Shown here: positions 20,361 to 28,566 of the stretch, one piece after another | How the letters are laid out: every line of letters begins with the position of its first letter | How positions within the stretch are numbered: the stretch's first letter is position 1 | Assembly (NCBI GenBank): GCA_030426145.1 | Contig: JAUHZF010000012.1 | Span: 1-57,095, forward strand | DNA from: Polyangia bacterium | GTDB taxonomy: Bacteria > Myxococcota_A > Polyangia > Polyangiales > Polyangiaceae | DNA: 57,095 nucleotides | Direction of reading: 5' to 3' | The notes under the pieces: model-generated | Database searches by the model: none | Seen by the model: only the letters and a program-made list of their open reading frames with translations | What the model was told of the DNA's origin: nothing | Program-made: the position numbers and the translations under genes

Positions 20361-21677
20361 ATGAATCAGCAAGAGATGATCTCGGCCTGCCTAGAGCACA
20401 CGCTCTACACCTGGGCCGCCACCGGCAAGGTCGACCCCATGCCGGTGGAGCGAGCCGAGGGGATCTGGCTCCATGGTCCCGAGGGCCAGAAGTGGCTCGA
20501 CTTCAACAGTCAGCTCATGAGCGTCAACATCGGTCACAGCCACCCCAAGGTGGTCGAGGCGATGAAGAAGGCGGCTGAGGGACTCATCTACGCCTTCCCG
20601 GGCACGGCGACCAAAGCACGCGCCAAGCTCAGCATGCGTCTGGCCGAGCTCACGCCAGGAGACCTCAACACCTTCTTCTTCACCCTGGGTGGCGCCGAGG
20701 CGAACGAGAACGCGCTCAAGCTGGCCAAGCAGTACACGGGCCGGCAGAAGGTCATCTCGCGCTACCGCAGCTACCACGGCGCCACCAACGCCTGCATGCA
20801 GCTCACCGGCGATCCGCGACGGCTCGCCAATGAGCCCGGCATGCCGGGGGTGGTGCGGGTCATGGATCCCTGGCCCTACGAGTACAGCTTCGGTCAGAGC
20901 GAAGAGGAGATCACGGCCAACAACCTCCGCTACCTCGAGGAGGTCATTCAGTACGAAGGGCCCCACACCATTGCCGCGATGTTCATCGAGCCTGTGACGG
21001 GCACGAATGGCATCTTGCCTCCGCCCCAGGGTTACCTCGTGGGCCTGCGTGAGCTGCTGACCAAGTACGACATTTTGCTCGTCGCCGACGAGGTGATGGC
21101 GGGCTGGGGACGCACGGGCAAGCTCTTCGCCTGCGAGCACGGCCCGATCGTTCCGGACATCCTCACCATGGCCAAGGGGCTCACCAGCTCCTATGTGCCG
21201 CTCGGGGCGGTGGCCGTGAGTGACCCCATCGCCAACCACTTCCGCGAGAACGTCTTCTGGGGCGGACTCACCTACAATTCCCACGCGTTCGCGATGGAGG
21301 TGGCCCTGGCCACCGTCGACGTCTTGGTGGGCGAAGGTCTCGTCGAAAACGCAGCCCGAATGGGTGAGGTGATGCGCGCCGAGATGGACCGCCTGAAGGC
21401 CAAGCACCCCTGCTTCCGCGAAGGCCGCCAGATCGGACTCTTCGGCATGATCGACCTGCAGGACGCGAAGGGGAATCGCATCGCAAAGTACAACGAGACG
21501 CCGCCCGTGATGGGCAAGCTCGGCCAATTCTTCCGCGACAACGGCCTCTTCACCTTCATTCGCTGGGGCAGCTTCATGTGCAACCCGCCCCTCTGCATCA
21601 ACGAAGCCGAGCTGAAGCAGGCCTTCGAGATCGTCGACCGTGGCCTCGACATGGTCGACGAGCACATTGCGGGCTGA
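20361..21677 (+). CDS. Class III omega-amino-acid aminotransferase (beta-alanine:pyruvate type)
   Basis: 438 aa, with GGGAGG ahead of ATG 20361. It is PLP-dependent fold type I; the Schiff-base lysine is Lys272 in DILTMAKGLTSSYVPLGA. Other class III features are the NIGHSHPKVVEAM start, GGAEANENALKLA, and VADEVMAGWGRTGK containing the PLP-ring Asp. By context it moves the amino group of beta-alanine or beta-aminoisobutyrate to pyruvate or 2-oxoglutarate, making the semialdehyde used by MmsA. It is the last gene of the pyrimidine arm, though the next glycosyltransferase follows after 3 bp and may be cotranscribed. Confidence 0.88.
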   Translation: MNQQEMISACLEHTLYTWAATGKVDPMPVERAEGIWLHGPEGQKWLDFNSQLMSVNIGHSHPKVVEAMKKAAEGLIYAFPGTATKARAKLSMRLAELTPGDLNTFFFTLGGAEANENALKLAKQYTGRQKVISRYRSYHGATNACMQLTGDPRRLANEPGMPGVVRVMDPWPYEYSFGQSEEEITANNLRYLEEVIQYEGPHTIAAMFIEPVTGTNGILPPPQGYLVGLRELLTKYDILLVADEVMAGWGRTGKLFACEHGPIVPDILTMAKGLTSSYVPLGAVAVSDPIANHFRENVFWGGLTYNSHAFAMEVALATVDVLVGEGLVENAARMGEVMRAEMDRLKAKHPCFREGRQIGLFGMIDLQDAKGNRIAKYNETPPVMGKLGQFFRDNGLFTFIRWGSFMCNPPLCINEAELKQAFEIVDRGLDMVDEHIAG

Positions 21678-21680
21678 GGC

Positions 21681-22844
21681 TTGAAGCCTGGTCGCGTCGC
21701 CTTCGCGGCCTTCGAGGCCTTTCCCAATCGCAAGGGGGCGGGCCGTCGCATCACCCAGATGACGACGGCCCTCGCCGACGCGGGGTGGGATGTGCAGCTA
21801 CTGACCCTGCCCCCGCGCTCCAATGAGCCGAGGGCGCACGTCGATCCCCGCATCACGCTCCACCCGCTGCGGGCCCACGCCGACAACTACCTCGAGCGCG
21901 CGCTCTCCTTTCGGGGCCAAGTGGCGCGTCGGCTTCGCACGCTCGCCCCCGACGTGGTTCACGTGCGTGGGATCTTCGAGGGCCAGGCGGCGGCCGACGA
22001 GGCCGAGCGCCGCGAATTGCCTTTCGTGTTCGAGGTCAATGGCCTGCCATCGGTGGAGCTGCACTATCACTACCCCGCGGTGGGTCGCGCCCAGCCCTTC
22101 GAAGCGCGGCTACGACGCATGGAGGCAGACCTTCTCGGTCGAGCATCCCAGGTCGTGACCCAAAGCCACCATACGCTGGGCTTCCTCCACGAGCGGGGGC
22201 TTCCTCAGACGACGCCAGCCGCGGTCATTCCCAATGGGGCCAACCCCAAGGTGTGGCGACCCGGTCGCCCGCACGAAGGCACCGGCACGCGGGTGCTCTA
22301 CGCGGGGACCCTCTCCGCCTGGCAGGGCGTCGCGGAGCTTTTCATGGCGCTCCGACGCGCACGGGGAGAGCTACCCCTGACGCTCACAGTGGCGGGCCAT
22401 GCGTCGCGACGGCGCCGCAAGCAGGTCGAGCGCATGTTGCGGCGCTTGAAGATCACCGATGCCGTCGAGCTCACCGGGGCGCTGGCGCCGGAGGAGCTGG
22501 TGGACCACGTGCAGCAGGCCGACATCTGTGTGGCCCCCTTGCGGCGCGACGTGCGCAATCGGGTGCAAGGGTGCAGCCCCATCAAGCTCTTCGAGTACAT
22601 GGCCGCAGAGAGGGCCATCGTCACCACCGACCTCGACTGCGTGAGGGAGATCGTGACCCCCGACGAGACGGCCCTCACCGTACACACGCCCAAACCGAAC
22701 CGCCTCGCCGAGCAGATCGTGCGCCTGGCCACCGAGCCCGAGCTGCGCCACGAGCTGGGACGGCGGGCACGGGGCGTGGTCACCCAAAGAGCGACCTGGG
22801 CCCATCGTCGTCGGGCTCTGGCGGCGGTCTACGACGGGCTATGA
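21681..22844 (+). CDS. Glycosyltransferase family 4 protein
   Basis: 387 aa from TTG 21681, only 3 bp past the aminotransferase stop. The N-terminal region (FEAFPNRKGAGRRITQMTTAL) needs this early start, since the next ATG at 21759 would remove the acceptor loop. The donor half has VLYAGTLSAWQGVAELFMAL and SPIKLFEYMAAERAIVTTDLD, the typical EX-type nucleotide-sugar site of GT4 enzymes. Substrate unknown. It is functionally unrelated to pyrimidine catabolism; coupling to it may be only positional. The end overlaps the convergent glycosyltransferase gene by 16 bp. Confidence 0.82.
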   Translation: MKPGRVAFAAFEAFPNRKGAGRRITQMTTALADAGWDVQLLTLPPRSNEPRAHVDPRITLHPLRAHADNYLERALSFRGQVARRLRTLAPDVVHVRGIFEGQAAADEAERRELPFVFEVNGLPSVELHYHYPAVGRAQPFEARLRRMEADLLGRASQVVTQSHHTLGFLHERGLPQTTPAAVIPNGANPKVWRPGRPHEGTGTRVLYAGTLSAWQGVAELFMALRRARGELPLTLTVAGHASRRRRKQVERMLRRLKITDAVELTGALAPEELVDHVQQADICVAPLRRDVRNRVQGCSPIKLFEYMAAERAIVTTDLDCVREIVTPDETALTVHTPKPNRLAEQIVRLATEPELRHELGRRARGVVTQRATWAHRRRALAAVYDGL

Positions 22845-23716
22845 GCCTGAGACTTCTCGACGATCCACGAAGCGACGTCGTCGTAGGTCGCCATGTCGAC
22901 TGAAAGACGGGGCGCTGGTCGCAGGCAGAGCTCGAGCACGCGACCTTCCAGCGCTTCGGGCCGCGTGAAGACCTCGGCCACCGCGCGGGCACGTCGCGTC
23001 TGGTCGTCATAGGGGCGGCGGCGTGGAATGGCGAGATGGTGGATCCCGGCCGCTGCCAGCTCGTAGGTGAGGTTGTAGCCCGCGGGTCCGACGACGACGC
23101 GCGGTCGTGAGGTGAACGCGAGCAGAGGGCCCGAGGCTGAGCGTCGCCTCACGGGCAGACCCACCGCGTGAAGACGGCGCCCAAGCTTGTCGAAGAGCTG
23201 AGCGAGGGCCTCGTCCCCGCCGTCGAGCAGGCACACCGAGCCGTCGTCGTCGCCCGACGCCATGGTTCGAGCGACCGGGGCGAGCCGGTCGACGTCCAGG
23301 TCGAGCCATTGGAGCTGCGGCTCCAGGTCCAACGCTGCATTGCAAGCGGCGAGCCCATCGCGAAAACGAGGGTGCTCGGCGTCCCGTCGCAACCGGAGGA
23401 GCGCGAGCCGCTGCGTCTTCGTGCCCGACAACTCACCGCGGACCCCCTCGGGGAAGGTATCGACGACGAGAGTCTGCGCGTGCTCGATTCGCTCCGCGAC
23501 CTCGGTGGGCAGGGTGGGCCCGTCGGGAGGAGCCATTCCGAGCACGGGTACTTCAGGGGCGAGCTGCCTCGCTAGATCGAGGTGCGTCGCGGGCACGAGA
23601 AGGTCGACATCCTTCCTCCGTTTCGCGAGGGCAGCGGCGACACCCGCCCCCCGCACGGCGTGCCCGTGACCTCCTCCGAGGGCGTAGACGAGGACCTCGG
23701 TCAGGTCCCCTCCCAT
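22829..23716 (-). CDS. MurG/GT28-like glycosyltransferase
   Basis: 295 aa. The N-terminus has VYALGGGHGHAVRGAGVAAAL, the Gly-rich loop of GT28/GT1-like enzymes, and the C-terminal domain has VVVGPAGYNLTYELAAAGI followed by IPRRRPYDDQTRRA, like the donor-site region of MurG. At 295 aa it is shorter than MurG (about 355), and the central part is not conserved. The donor and acceptor are unknown. It is the last gene of a leftward five-gene operon; its start overlaps the Cys-rich gene upstream by 16 bp. Confidence 0.7.
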   Translation of the reverse strand: MGGDLTEVLVYALGGGHGHAVRGAGVAAALAKRRKDVDLLVPATHLDLARQLAPEVPVLGMAPPDGPTLPTEVAERIEHAQTLVVDTFPEGVRGELSGTKTQRLALLRLRRDAEHPRFRDGLAACNAALDLEPQLQWLDLDVDRLAPVARTMASGDDDGSVCLLDGGDEALAQLFDKLGRRLHAVGLPVRRRSASGPLLAFTSRPRVVVGPAGYNLTYELAAAGIHHLAIPRRRPYDDQTRRARAVAEVFTRPEALEGRVLELCLRPAPRLSVDMATYDDVASWIVEKSQAHSPS

Positions 23717-24039
23717 CCGCCGTAATCGTCGGCGCCGAAGTCCCCGCCGTCGTCGTCGAACAGTCGGTAGTCGTCGTAGCCGTAGGGCTCATCGTTCCAA
23801 TGGTCGTCGACGTAGTACCAGTAGAAGTAGGGGTCGTCGCGCAGGTGAGCCTGGCTCTGCTTCTGCTGCGGTTGTTTCTTGATGAGCTCGCGCAGGCACG
23901 TCACGCAGGCGACCGACTGCCAGTAGTTGCGCCCGTGGGCCTGGCAGATGGGCTTCTTGCATTGTGAGCAGGTGCCGACTGCAGGGGCGGCGCACTTGCG
24001 TTGGAAGAGGATGCCCGCCGTCTCCCGGCAACGACTCAC
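23701..24039 (-). CDS. Small Cys/His-rich (zinc-binding-like) protein with Tyr/Asp-rich tail
   Basis: 112 aa, family not recognised. Residues 16 to 49 hold CX7CX2CX4C and a later CX2C with a His between (CSQCKKPICQAHG, ACVTC), the spacing of a B-box-like zinc ribbon. The middle is Gln/Lys-rich and the last 45 residues are packed with Asp, Tyr and Gly (PYFYWYYVDDHW, then DDDGGDFGADDYGG). The metal site suggests a binding module, and the acidic tail is probably disordered. It overlaps the upstream lipoprotein by 4 bp (ATGA) and the downstream transferase by 16 bp, so it is tightly coupled in the operon. Confidence 0.7.
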   Translation of the reverse strand: MSRCRETAGILFQRKCAAPAVGTCSQCKKPICQAHGRNYWQSVACVTCLRELIKKQPQQKQSQAHLRDDPYFYWYYVDDHWNDEPYGYDDYRLFDDDGGDFGADDYGGWEGT

Positions 24040-24653
24040 TTCTCGACCTCGAGCAGGTACACCACGATGCCGAGGCGCTCGGCTTTCGACAGCTCGGTGG
24101 CCGCGAGAATGGCGGCGGTCGTGGCTGGCAGTCCCGCCCCGACCTTCGCCACCGTCTTGTCGCCGCGTTTTACTTCGCCGCCGGCCACGGTGACTTCTTC
24201 GCCTCCGAGGGTGCCGCCGCCCTTTTCGACCGTGCCGAGCTCCTCGTCCGAGGGCTTCTTCATCAGCTTGAAGCCGTCACCTCGGCGCTTGCCCTTGAGG
24301 ACCGCTTCTTCTCCGCCGTCGCGGTAGAGCTTGAAGCCGTCGTCCTTCTTCTTGATCTTGCAGAGCTCTTTGTCGTCGGCGCCCTTCACCTTGACCCGGT
24401 CGGCCTGGACCTTGAACTTCAGGCCCGCCGAGGTCTTGTAGCCGCCGTCCTTGCTCTTGAAGGTGTGCTCCTCGCCATCGATGGTGATGGTGCTACCCGC
24501 GAGGCCCTGACCCTTTGCGGCAGGGACTGACTTCGGTGCCGGCTCGTTGCCGTCGGACGTGGAGGGCTCGGCGTTCGTCTCACCCCCACCTTTGCCGCAT
24601 GCGAGCGCGAAACAGCAGAGGGTGAGCAGGAGAATCTGACGAAGGGTTTTCAT
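24036..24653 (-). CDS. Lipoprotein of unknown function
   Basis: 205 aa from ATG 24653; the longer open frame further upstream is antisense-like Arg/Pro-rich sequence inside the neighbouring gene. The leader LLLTLCCFALACGKGGG is a lipobox. The mature part alternates short beta-strands with Lys/Asp/Gly turns (KIKKKDDGFKLYRDGG, then KGKRRGDGFKLMKK), looking like two copies of a repeated unit. No family was recognised. Its start overlaps the upstream membrane protein stop by 4 bp, and its stop overlaps the downstream gene start by 4 bp. Confidence 0.75.
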   Translation of the reverse strand: MKTLRQILLLTLCCFALACGKGGGETNAEPSTSDGNEPAPKSVPAAKGQGLAGSTITIDGEEHTFKSKDGGYKTSAGLKFKVQADRVKVKGADDKELCKIKKKDDGFKLYRDGGEEAVLKGKRRGDGFKLMKKPSDEELGTVEKGGGTLGGEEVTVAGGEVKRGDKTVAKVGAGLPATTAAILAATELSKAERLGIVVYLLEVEK

Positions 24654-25540
24654 GCGGCTCCTCGATTGGCGGTGGCCGTGGCCTTGTAACTCTGGATGAG
24701 GGCCGCCACCACCTTGTGGCCGTCGAGCAGGTCGCCTCCGTGCGCGAGGGACCAGCCGCCCCGCCCGTGGATGCGACGAAGTGGTGCGCGGCTGCGGAAG
24801 ATGAAGATGGCCTGACGTGGCTTCACCTGAGCGCGCACGAGGTTGAGCCCTGCGAGCTTGGGGCGGGGGACCTTCTGTTGGGCCGAGAGCGTCTTGCCCT
24901 TCGGAGGGATGAGGTGGACGGTGAGCTCTTCGCTCACCTGGTCCTTGTGCTTGGTGTACTTGCGCTTGGCGCGGCTCTTTCGTTTGAGCGACGAGGTGGC
25001 TTGCACGCGCGCCATGGTGCCGTCGGCGAGCGGAAGCTCGAGTCGGAGCCACGCGTGGCGGTAGATCTTTCGCGCTCCGTCCTTGGTGGCGGGGGTCTTC
25101 TCGAGCCCCGTGAAGTCGGCGAGCAGGCTCACGGGGCGGTTTCCCCTCAGCTCGGGGGCGAAGGTAGAAAGTACGGTGCAGATGGCCGCGAGCTGTCGGT
25201 CGCTCACGTCTTCGGTGCGGTAGGCCCACGCTGCGACGAGCCCGAAGATGCCCACGATGGCCAGCACGATCCCGGCCGAGACGTTCTGCGCCATGAAGCC
25301 GACCACGAAGGCGGCGATGAAGGCGATGATGCCGACCCCCGTCATGATGGGCGCCATGGTCTCGGCGCGGTTGTCACGCGCCTCGAGCTTGGCCAGCGCC
25401 TCGAGGAGCTCGGGTACGGCGCCTTCTTGAACGAGCCTCGTCTTGGCCCCTGAGGGTTTGTAGGCTTCGTCCCCGGCCACGCTCTCATCGGTGGGAAGGC
25501 GAGCGAGTAGAGCCTCGTCGATCGGATGATGCGGTCCCAT
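24650..25540 (-). CDS. Membrane protein, paralogue of the neighbouring QGYGQ protein
   Basis: 296 aa. Two transmembrane helices lie at about residues 66 to 83 and 88 to 106. After them, the cytosolic or periplasmic domain shares many motifs with the next gene upstream: DRQLAAICTVLSTFAPELRG, a basic KRKSRAKRKYTKHKD stretch, PPKGK, KPRQAIFIFR, and RRIHGRGGWS. The family was not recognised. The two genes are clearly a tandem duplication in which this copy lacks the N-terminal repeat tail. It sits second in the leftward operon and overlaps the lipoprotein start by 4 bp. Confidence 0.75.
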   Translation of the reverse strand: MGPHHPIDEALLARLPTDESVAGDEAYKPSGAKTRLVQEGAVPELLEALAKLEARDNRAETMAPIMTGVGIIAFIAAFVVGFMAQNVSAGIVLAIVGIFGLVAAWAYRTEDVSDRQLAAICTVLSTFAPELRGNRPVSLLADFTGLEKTPATKDGARKIYRHAWLRLELPLADGTMARVQATSSLKRKSRAKRKYTKHKDQVSEELTVHLIPPKGKTLSAQQKVPRPKLAGLNLVRAQVKPRQAIFIFRSRAPLRRIHGRGGWSLAHGGDLLDGHKVVAALIQSYKATATANRGAA

Positions 25541-25568
25541 GTGCCTTCACGGGATCATCGCTCATTCA

Positions 25569-26843
25569 TCAGGCTGCGGTGAAGGCTTTCCTCACGCGCG
25601 CCGCTGTGCGGTACGCGTAGATGATCGCGCCCACGAGCTCGGTCGACTCGAGCTGGCCGTTGGGGTCGAACCAGGACCAACCACCCCGACCGCAGACGCG
25701 GCGCGACGGCGGCGTGCGGAAGACGAAGGTCGCCTGCTTGGGTTTGATGAGGGCGCGCTTGAGTTGCAGCCCGGGAAGGGCATGGGGGTTGGGATGTCCC
25801 TGCTGGTGGACGCCGAAGCTCTTTCCCTTGGGGGGCTGCAGCCGAACTTGGACTTCGTGGACGATGATGTCCTTCTTCTTGGTGTACTTTCGCTTCTGCT
25901 TCGTCTTGCGCTTGAGCTTGGTCTCGACGTCCACTGCGACGGCGACCCCATCGGCGAGCACGAAGCGCATCAGACACCAGTGGTGCTGGTACGCGAATTG
26001 GTTCTGCTCCATCTCGAACAGCCCCGTCCCGGTTTGATGGTGCGAGAGTGCGGGCTGTTTGTCGGCCCCGCGGAAGTCGGCGATGACCTTGGCGGGTCGA
26101 TTGGTCTTCAGCTCGCCCGCGAAGGTGACGAGGGTGCTGCTGATGAGCTCGAGCTGACGGTCGTCGATGTCGGCCTTGTCGTACTTCCCCTTGCGTACGA
26201 ACCACAGGACGAAGGCGGCGATGACGATCGCCACCCCGATGAAGAAGATCCACGTGAGGAAGCCGACGACGCCGAGCGCGATGCAGATGTTGCGCAGGCG
26301 TTTGCGCCCCGCCTCCGCTTCTTTGTCGAGGGCGTGAAGGCGGGCGACCTCGCCCAGGACGTGCGGTACGGCGCCCTGGATCGAGAGCTGCATCTCGGCG
26401 TGCGCCGGGGTCGCGGCGGCTTCGGCGCTACGGTGGGGCAAGGCGAAGAGGAGTCCCGGATCCAGCGGCCAGTGAGGGCCCACGGGCGACGGGACCACCA
26501 TCATCGCCTCGGGCTCGGGCGGCTTGGGCATCTGGGGTGGTGCCTGCCGGTAGGCCCCTTGTTGCCCGTAGGCTTGTTGACCGTAGCCCTGCTGTCCGTA
26601 GCCCTGCTGAGGTTGGTGTCCGTAGCCCTGCTGCGGGTGCTGTCCGTAGCCCTGCTGAGGTTGCTGTCCGTAGCCTTGTTGCTGCGGAGGTGGTCCCCAG
26701 CCTTGCTGCGGTGCTTGCCCGTAGCCCTGCGCCTGAGGCTGCTGGTACCCGGGGGCGGCCGGCGGAGGCCCGGCTTGTGGCTGCCGCCAATCGGAGCCGC
26801 GCCAGCCTCCGCCTCCCTGGCCACCTGGTGGCTGATGCGCCAT
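25569..26843 (-). CDS. Membrane protein with QGYGQ-rich low-complexity N-terminus
   Basis: 424 aa. Residues 1 to 110 are Gln/Gly/Pro/Tyr-rich with about ten PQQGYGQ-like units, a prion-like or adhesive low-complexity tail. A hydrophobic segment at about 187 to 214 ([15 protein letters not shown] onward) forms one long or two short membrane helices. The rest aligns with the downstream paralogue: [49 protein letters not shown], and [11 protein letters not shown]. It is the first gene of the leftward operon, 64 bp from the divergent DUF3556-like gene. No function can be assigned. Confidence 0.78.
   Translation of the reverse strand: MAHQPPGGQGGGGWRGSDWRQPQAGPPPAAPGYQQPQAQGYGQAPQQGWGPPPQQQGYGQQPQQGYGQHPQQGYGHQPQQGYGQQGYGQQAYGQQGAYRQAPPQMPKPPEPEAMMVVPSPVGPHWPLDPGLLFALPHRSAEAAATPAHAEMQLSIQGAVPHVLGEVARLHALDKEAEAGRKRLRNICIALGVVGFLTWIFFIGVAIVIAAFVLWFVRKGKYDKADIDDRQLELISSTLVTFAGELKTNRPAKVIADFRGADKQPALSHHQTGTGLFEMEQNQFAYQHHWCLMRFVLADGVAVAVDVETKLKRKTKQKRKYTKKKDIIVHEVQVRLQPPKGKSFGVHQQGHPNPHALPGLQLKRALIKPKQATFVFRTPPSRRVCGRGGWSWFDPNGQLESTELVGAIIYAYRTAARVRKAFTAA
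26547..26750 (-). repeat. Coding repeats for QGYGQ units
   Basis: Short tandem DNA units reading CCGTAGCCCTGCTG on the plus strand recur through this segment and encode PQQGYGQ-type heptads and pentads. Unit number could vary between strains by slippage without changing the frame. Confidence 0.75.
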
Positions 26844-26907
26844 GCGTCGAGGTTAACCCGGTCATGAGGTGCCGCGCACCCGGATCCGGTATGCTTCCGA
26901 GGCGCAT

Positions 26908-28566
26908 ATGGGGCTTCTCGACCCGGTTCCTCCGCCGTACGACGTCGAAGCGTGGCTCGAGCAGCCGATCCGGCCCAAGAGCCAGGCCGTGTGCCGCGCC
27001 TGGGCGCTGCAGGGCTATGGGACTCCGCCCGCCATCTTCGTCGCCTATGTTCTGAAGGTCGCGCTCTACGTAGGGCTTTGGCTTCTCTTCTGCTCGTTCA
27101 CGCCCGAGCTGGGGGGACCGACCACCGTGGCCACCTGGTGGTTGAAGCCAGTCGCGTTTCAGAAGGCCATCGTGGCCAGCATGCTCTTCGAGGTCTTGGG
27201 CCTCGGCTGCGGAAGTGGACCGCTCACCGGCCGGTACTTCCCGCCCTTTGGAGGGTTGCTGCACTTCCTGAGGCCGGGCACGACGAAGCTCCCGCTCTTC
27301 GTCGGCGCCCCGCTCATCGGGGGCACGCGACGAACGGCCATCGATGCCTTGCTCTACCTCGGCCTTCTTGTGGCGCTGGTCCGCGTCGGGGTCGCGTCGC
27401 AGCTCGACCCGTCGCTCTTCTACCCCATCGCCCTGCTGGTGCCGGTGCTGGGACTGCTCGACAAGACCATCTTCCTCGCCGCTCGCTCCGAGCACTACTG
27501 GGTCACCATCGTCGTCTTTGCCGTCGCGTCCGATTGGTTGCCCGGCGCCAAGGTCATCCAGGCGGCGTTGTGGTCCTGGGCGGGGGTGTCCAAGCTCAAC
27601 CACCACTTCCCTTCGGTGGTCTGCGTCATGACGAGCAACAGCCCCGCGCTGCGCTTCGAGGCGCTTCGTCGGCGCATGTACGTCGACTATCCAAACGACC
27701 TGACGCCCTCGCGCCTGGCCGTCGTCATGAGCCACATGGGCACCGCCCTCGAGCTCGGGGTGCCCATCGTCCTGGTGCTCGGCTCGGGTGGAACCATCAC
27801 GAAGGTGGGGCTCGTGATGATGCTGATGCTCCACGGCTACATCACGAGCAACGTGCCCATGGGCGTGCCGATCGAATGGAACGTGATGGTGGTCTACGCC
27901 GCCTTCTTCTTGTTCGGCGCCGAGGCCGACGTCGCGCTCTCGGGGCTCTTCGCCACGCCAGCCCTCGCGGCCTTCGTCCTCACCTTCGCCGTGGTGCTAC
28001 CCCTCGCGGGGAACCTCTGGCCCGAGAGGATCTCGTTCTTGTTGTCGATGCGCTACTACGCGGGCAACTGGCCCTACAGCGTGTGGCTCTTTCGCGGCTC
28101 GGCCTACGAGAAGCTCGACCGGCTGAAGAAGTCGTCGCCCTTCGTCTACGATCAGCTCGCGAGCTTCTACGACCCGACGACGACGAAAGGCATCGTGGGC
28201 AAGGTCATCGCCTTCCGCCTCATGCATCTGGCTGGGCGCGCGCTCACGGAGCTCGTTCCGCGGGCTGTGGACGATCCACGCGACTACGAGTGGCTCGATG
28301 GTGAGCTCGTGGCCGGCCTCGCCCTGGGGTGGAACTTCGGCGACGGTCACCTCCACGACGAGCGCCTGCTGAAGGCCATCCAGGAGCAATGTGCCTTCGA
28401 GCCGGGAGAGCTCCGCTGCATCTTCGTCGAATCACAGCCGCTCTTTCGGTCCACCCTCGCCTACCGCATCGCCGACGCCGCGACCGGCGAGCTCGCGAGA
28501 GGCGAGGTATCGGTGGCGGACTTGCGCCGCCGGCAACCTTGGGCCTTCGCCCAGAAGTCCAGCTAG
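26908..28566 (+). CDS. DUF3556-like multi-pass membrane protein
   Basis: 552 aa from ATG 26908; a start 39 bp earlier lacks support. The N-terminus (MGLLDPVPPPYDVEAW, then WALQGYGTPPAIFVAYVLKV) and the WWLKPVAFQKAIVASMLFE region match, from memory, DUF3556 proteins of actinobacteria and proteobacteria. About eight hydrophobic helices fill residues 45 to 390; the remaining 160 residues form a soluble C-terminal domain with GWNFGDGHLHDERLL. Function is unknown; the Trp/His-rich helices recall membrane enzymes acting on lipids, as speculation. The end overlaps the convergent kinase gene by 4 bp. Confidence 0.7.
   Translation: MGLLDPVPPPYDVEAWLEQPIRPKSQAVCRAWALQGYGTPPAIFVAYVLKVALYVGLWLLFCSFTPELGGPTTVATWWLKPVAFQKAIVASMLFEVLGLGCGSGPLTGRYFPPFGGLLHFLRPGTTKLPLFVGAPLIGGTRRTAIDALLYLGLLVALVRVGVASQLDPSLFYPIALLVPVLGLLDKTIFLAARSEHYWVTIVVFAVASDWLPGAKVIQAALWSWAGVSKLNHHFPSVVCVMTSNSPALRFEALRRRMYVDYPNDLTPSRLAVVMSHMGTALELGVPIVLVLGSGGTITKVGLVMMLMLHGYITSNVPMGVPIEWNVMVVYAAFFLFGAEADVALSGLFATPALAAFVLTFAVVLPLAGNLWPERISFLLSMRYYAGNWPYSVWLFRGSAYEKLDRLKKSSPFVYDQLASFYDPTTTKGIVGKVIAFRLMHLAGRALTELVPRAVDDPRDYEWLDGELVAGLALGWNFGDGHLHDERLLKAIQEQCAFEPGELRCIFVESQPLFRSTLAYRIADAATGELARGEVSVADLRRRQPWAFAQKSS

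Noticed and set aside
24036-25229. Single 397-codon protein covering the lipoprotein and part of the upstream membrane gene
   Set aside because: The N-terminal half is Arg/Pro/His-rich out-of-frame sequence; a perfect lipoprotein leader starts at 24653.
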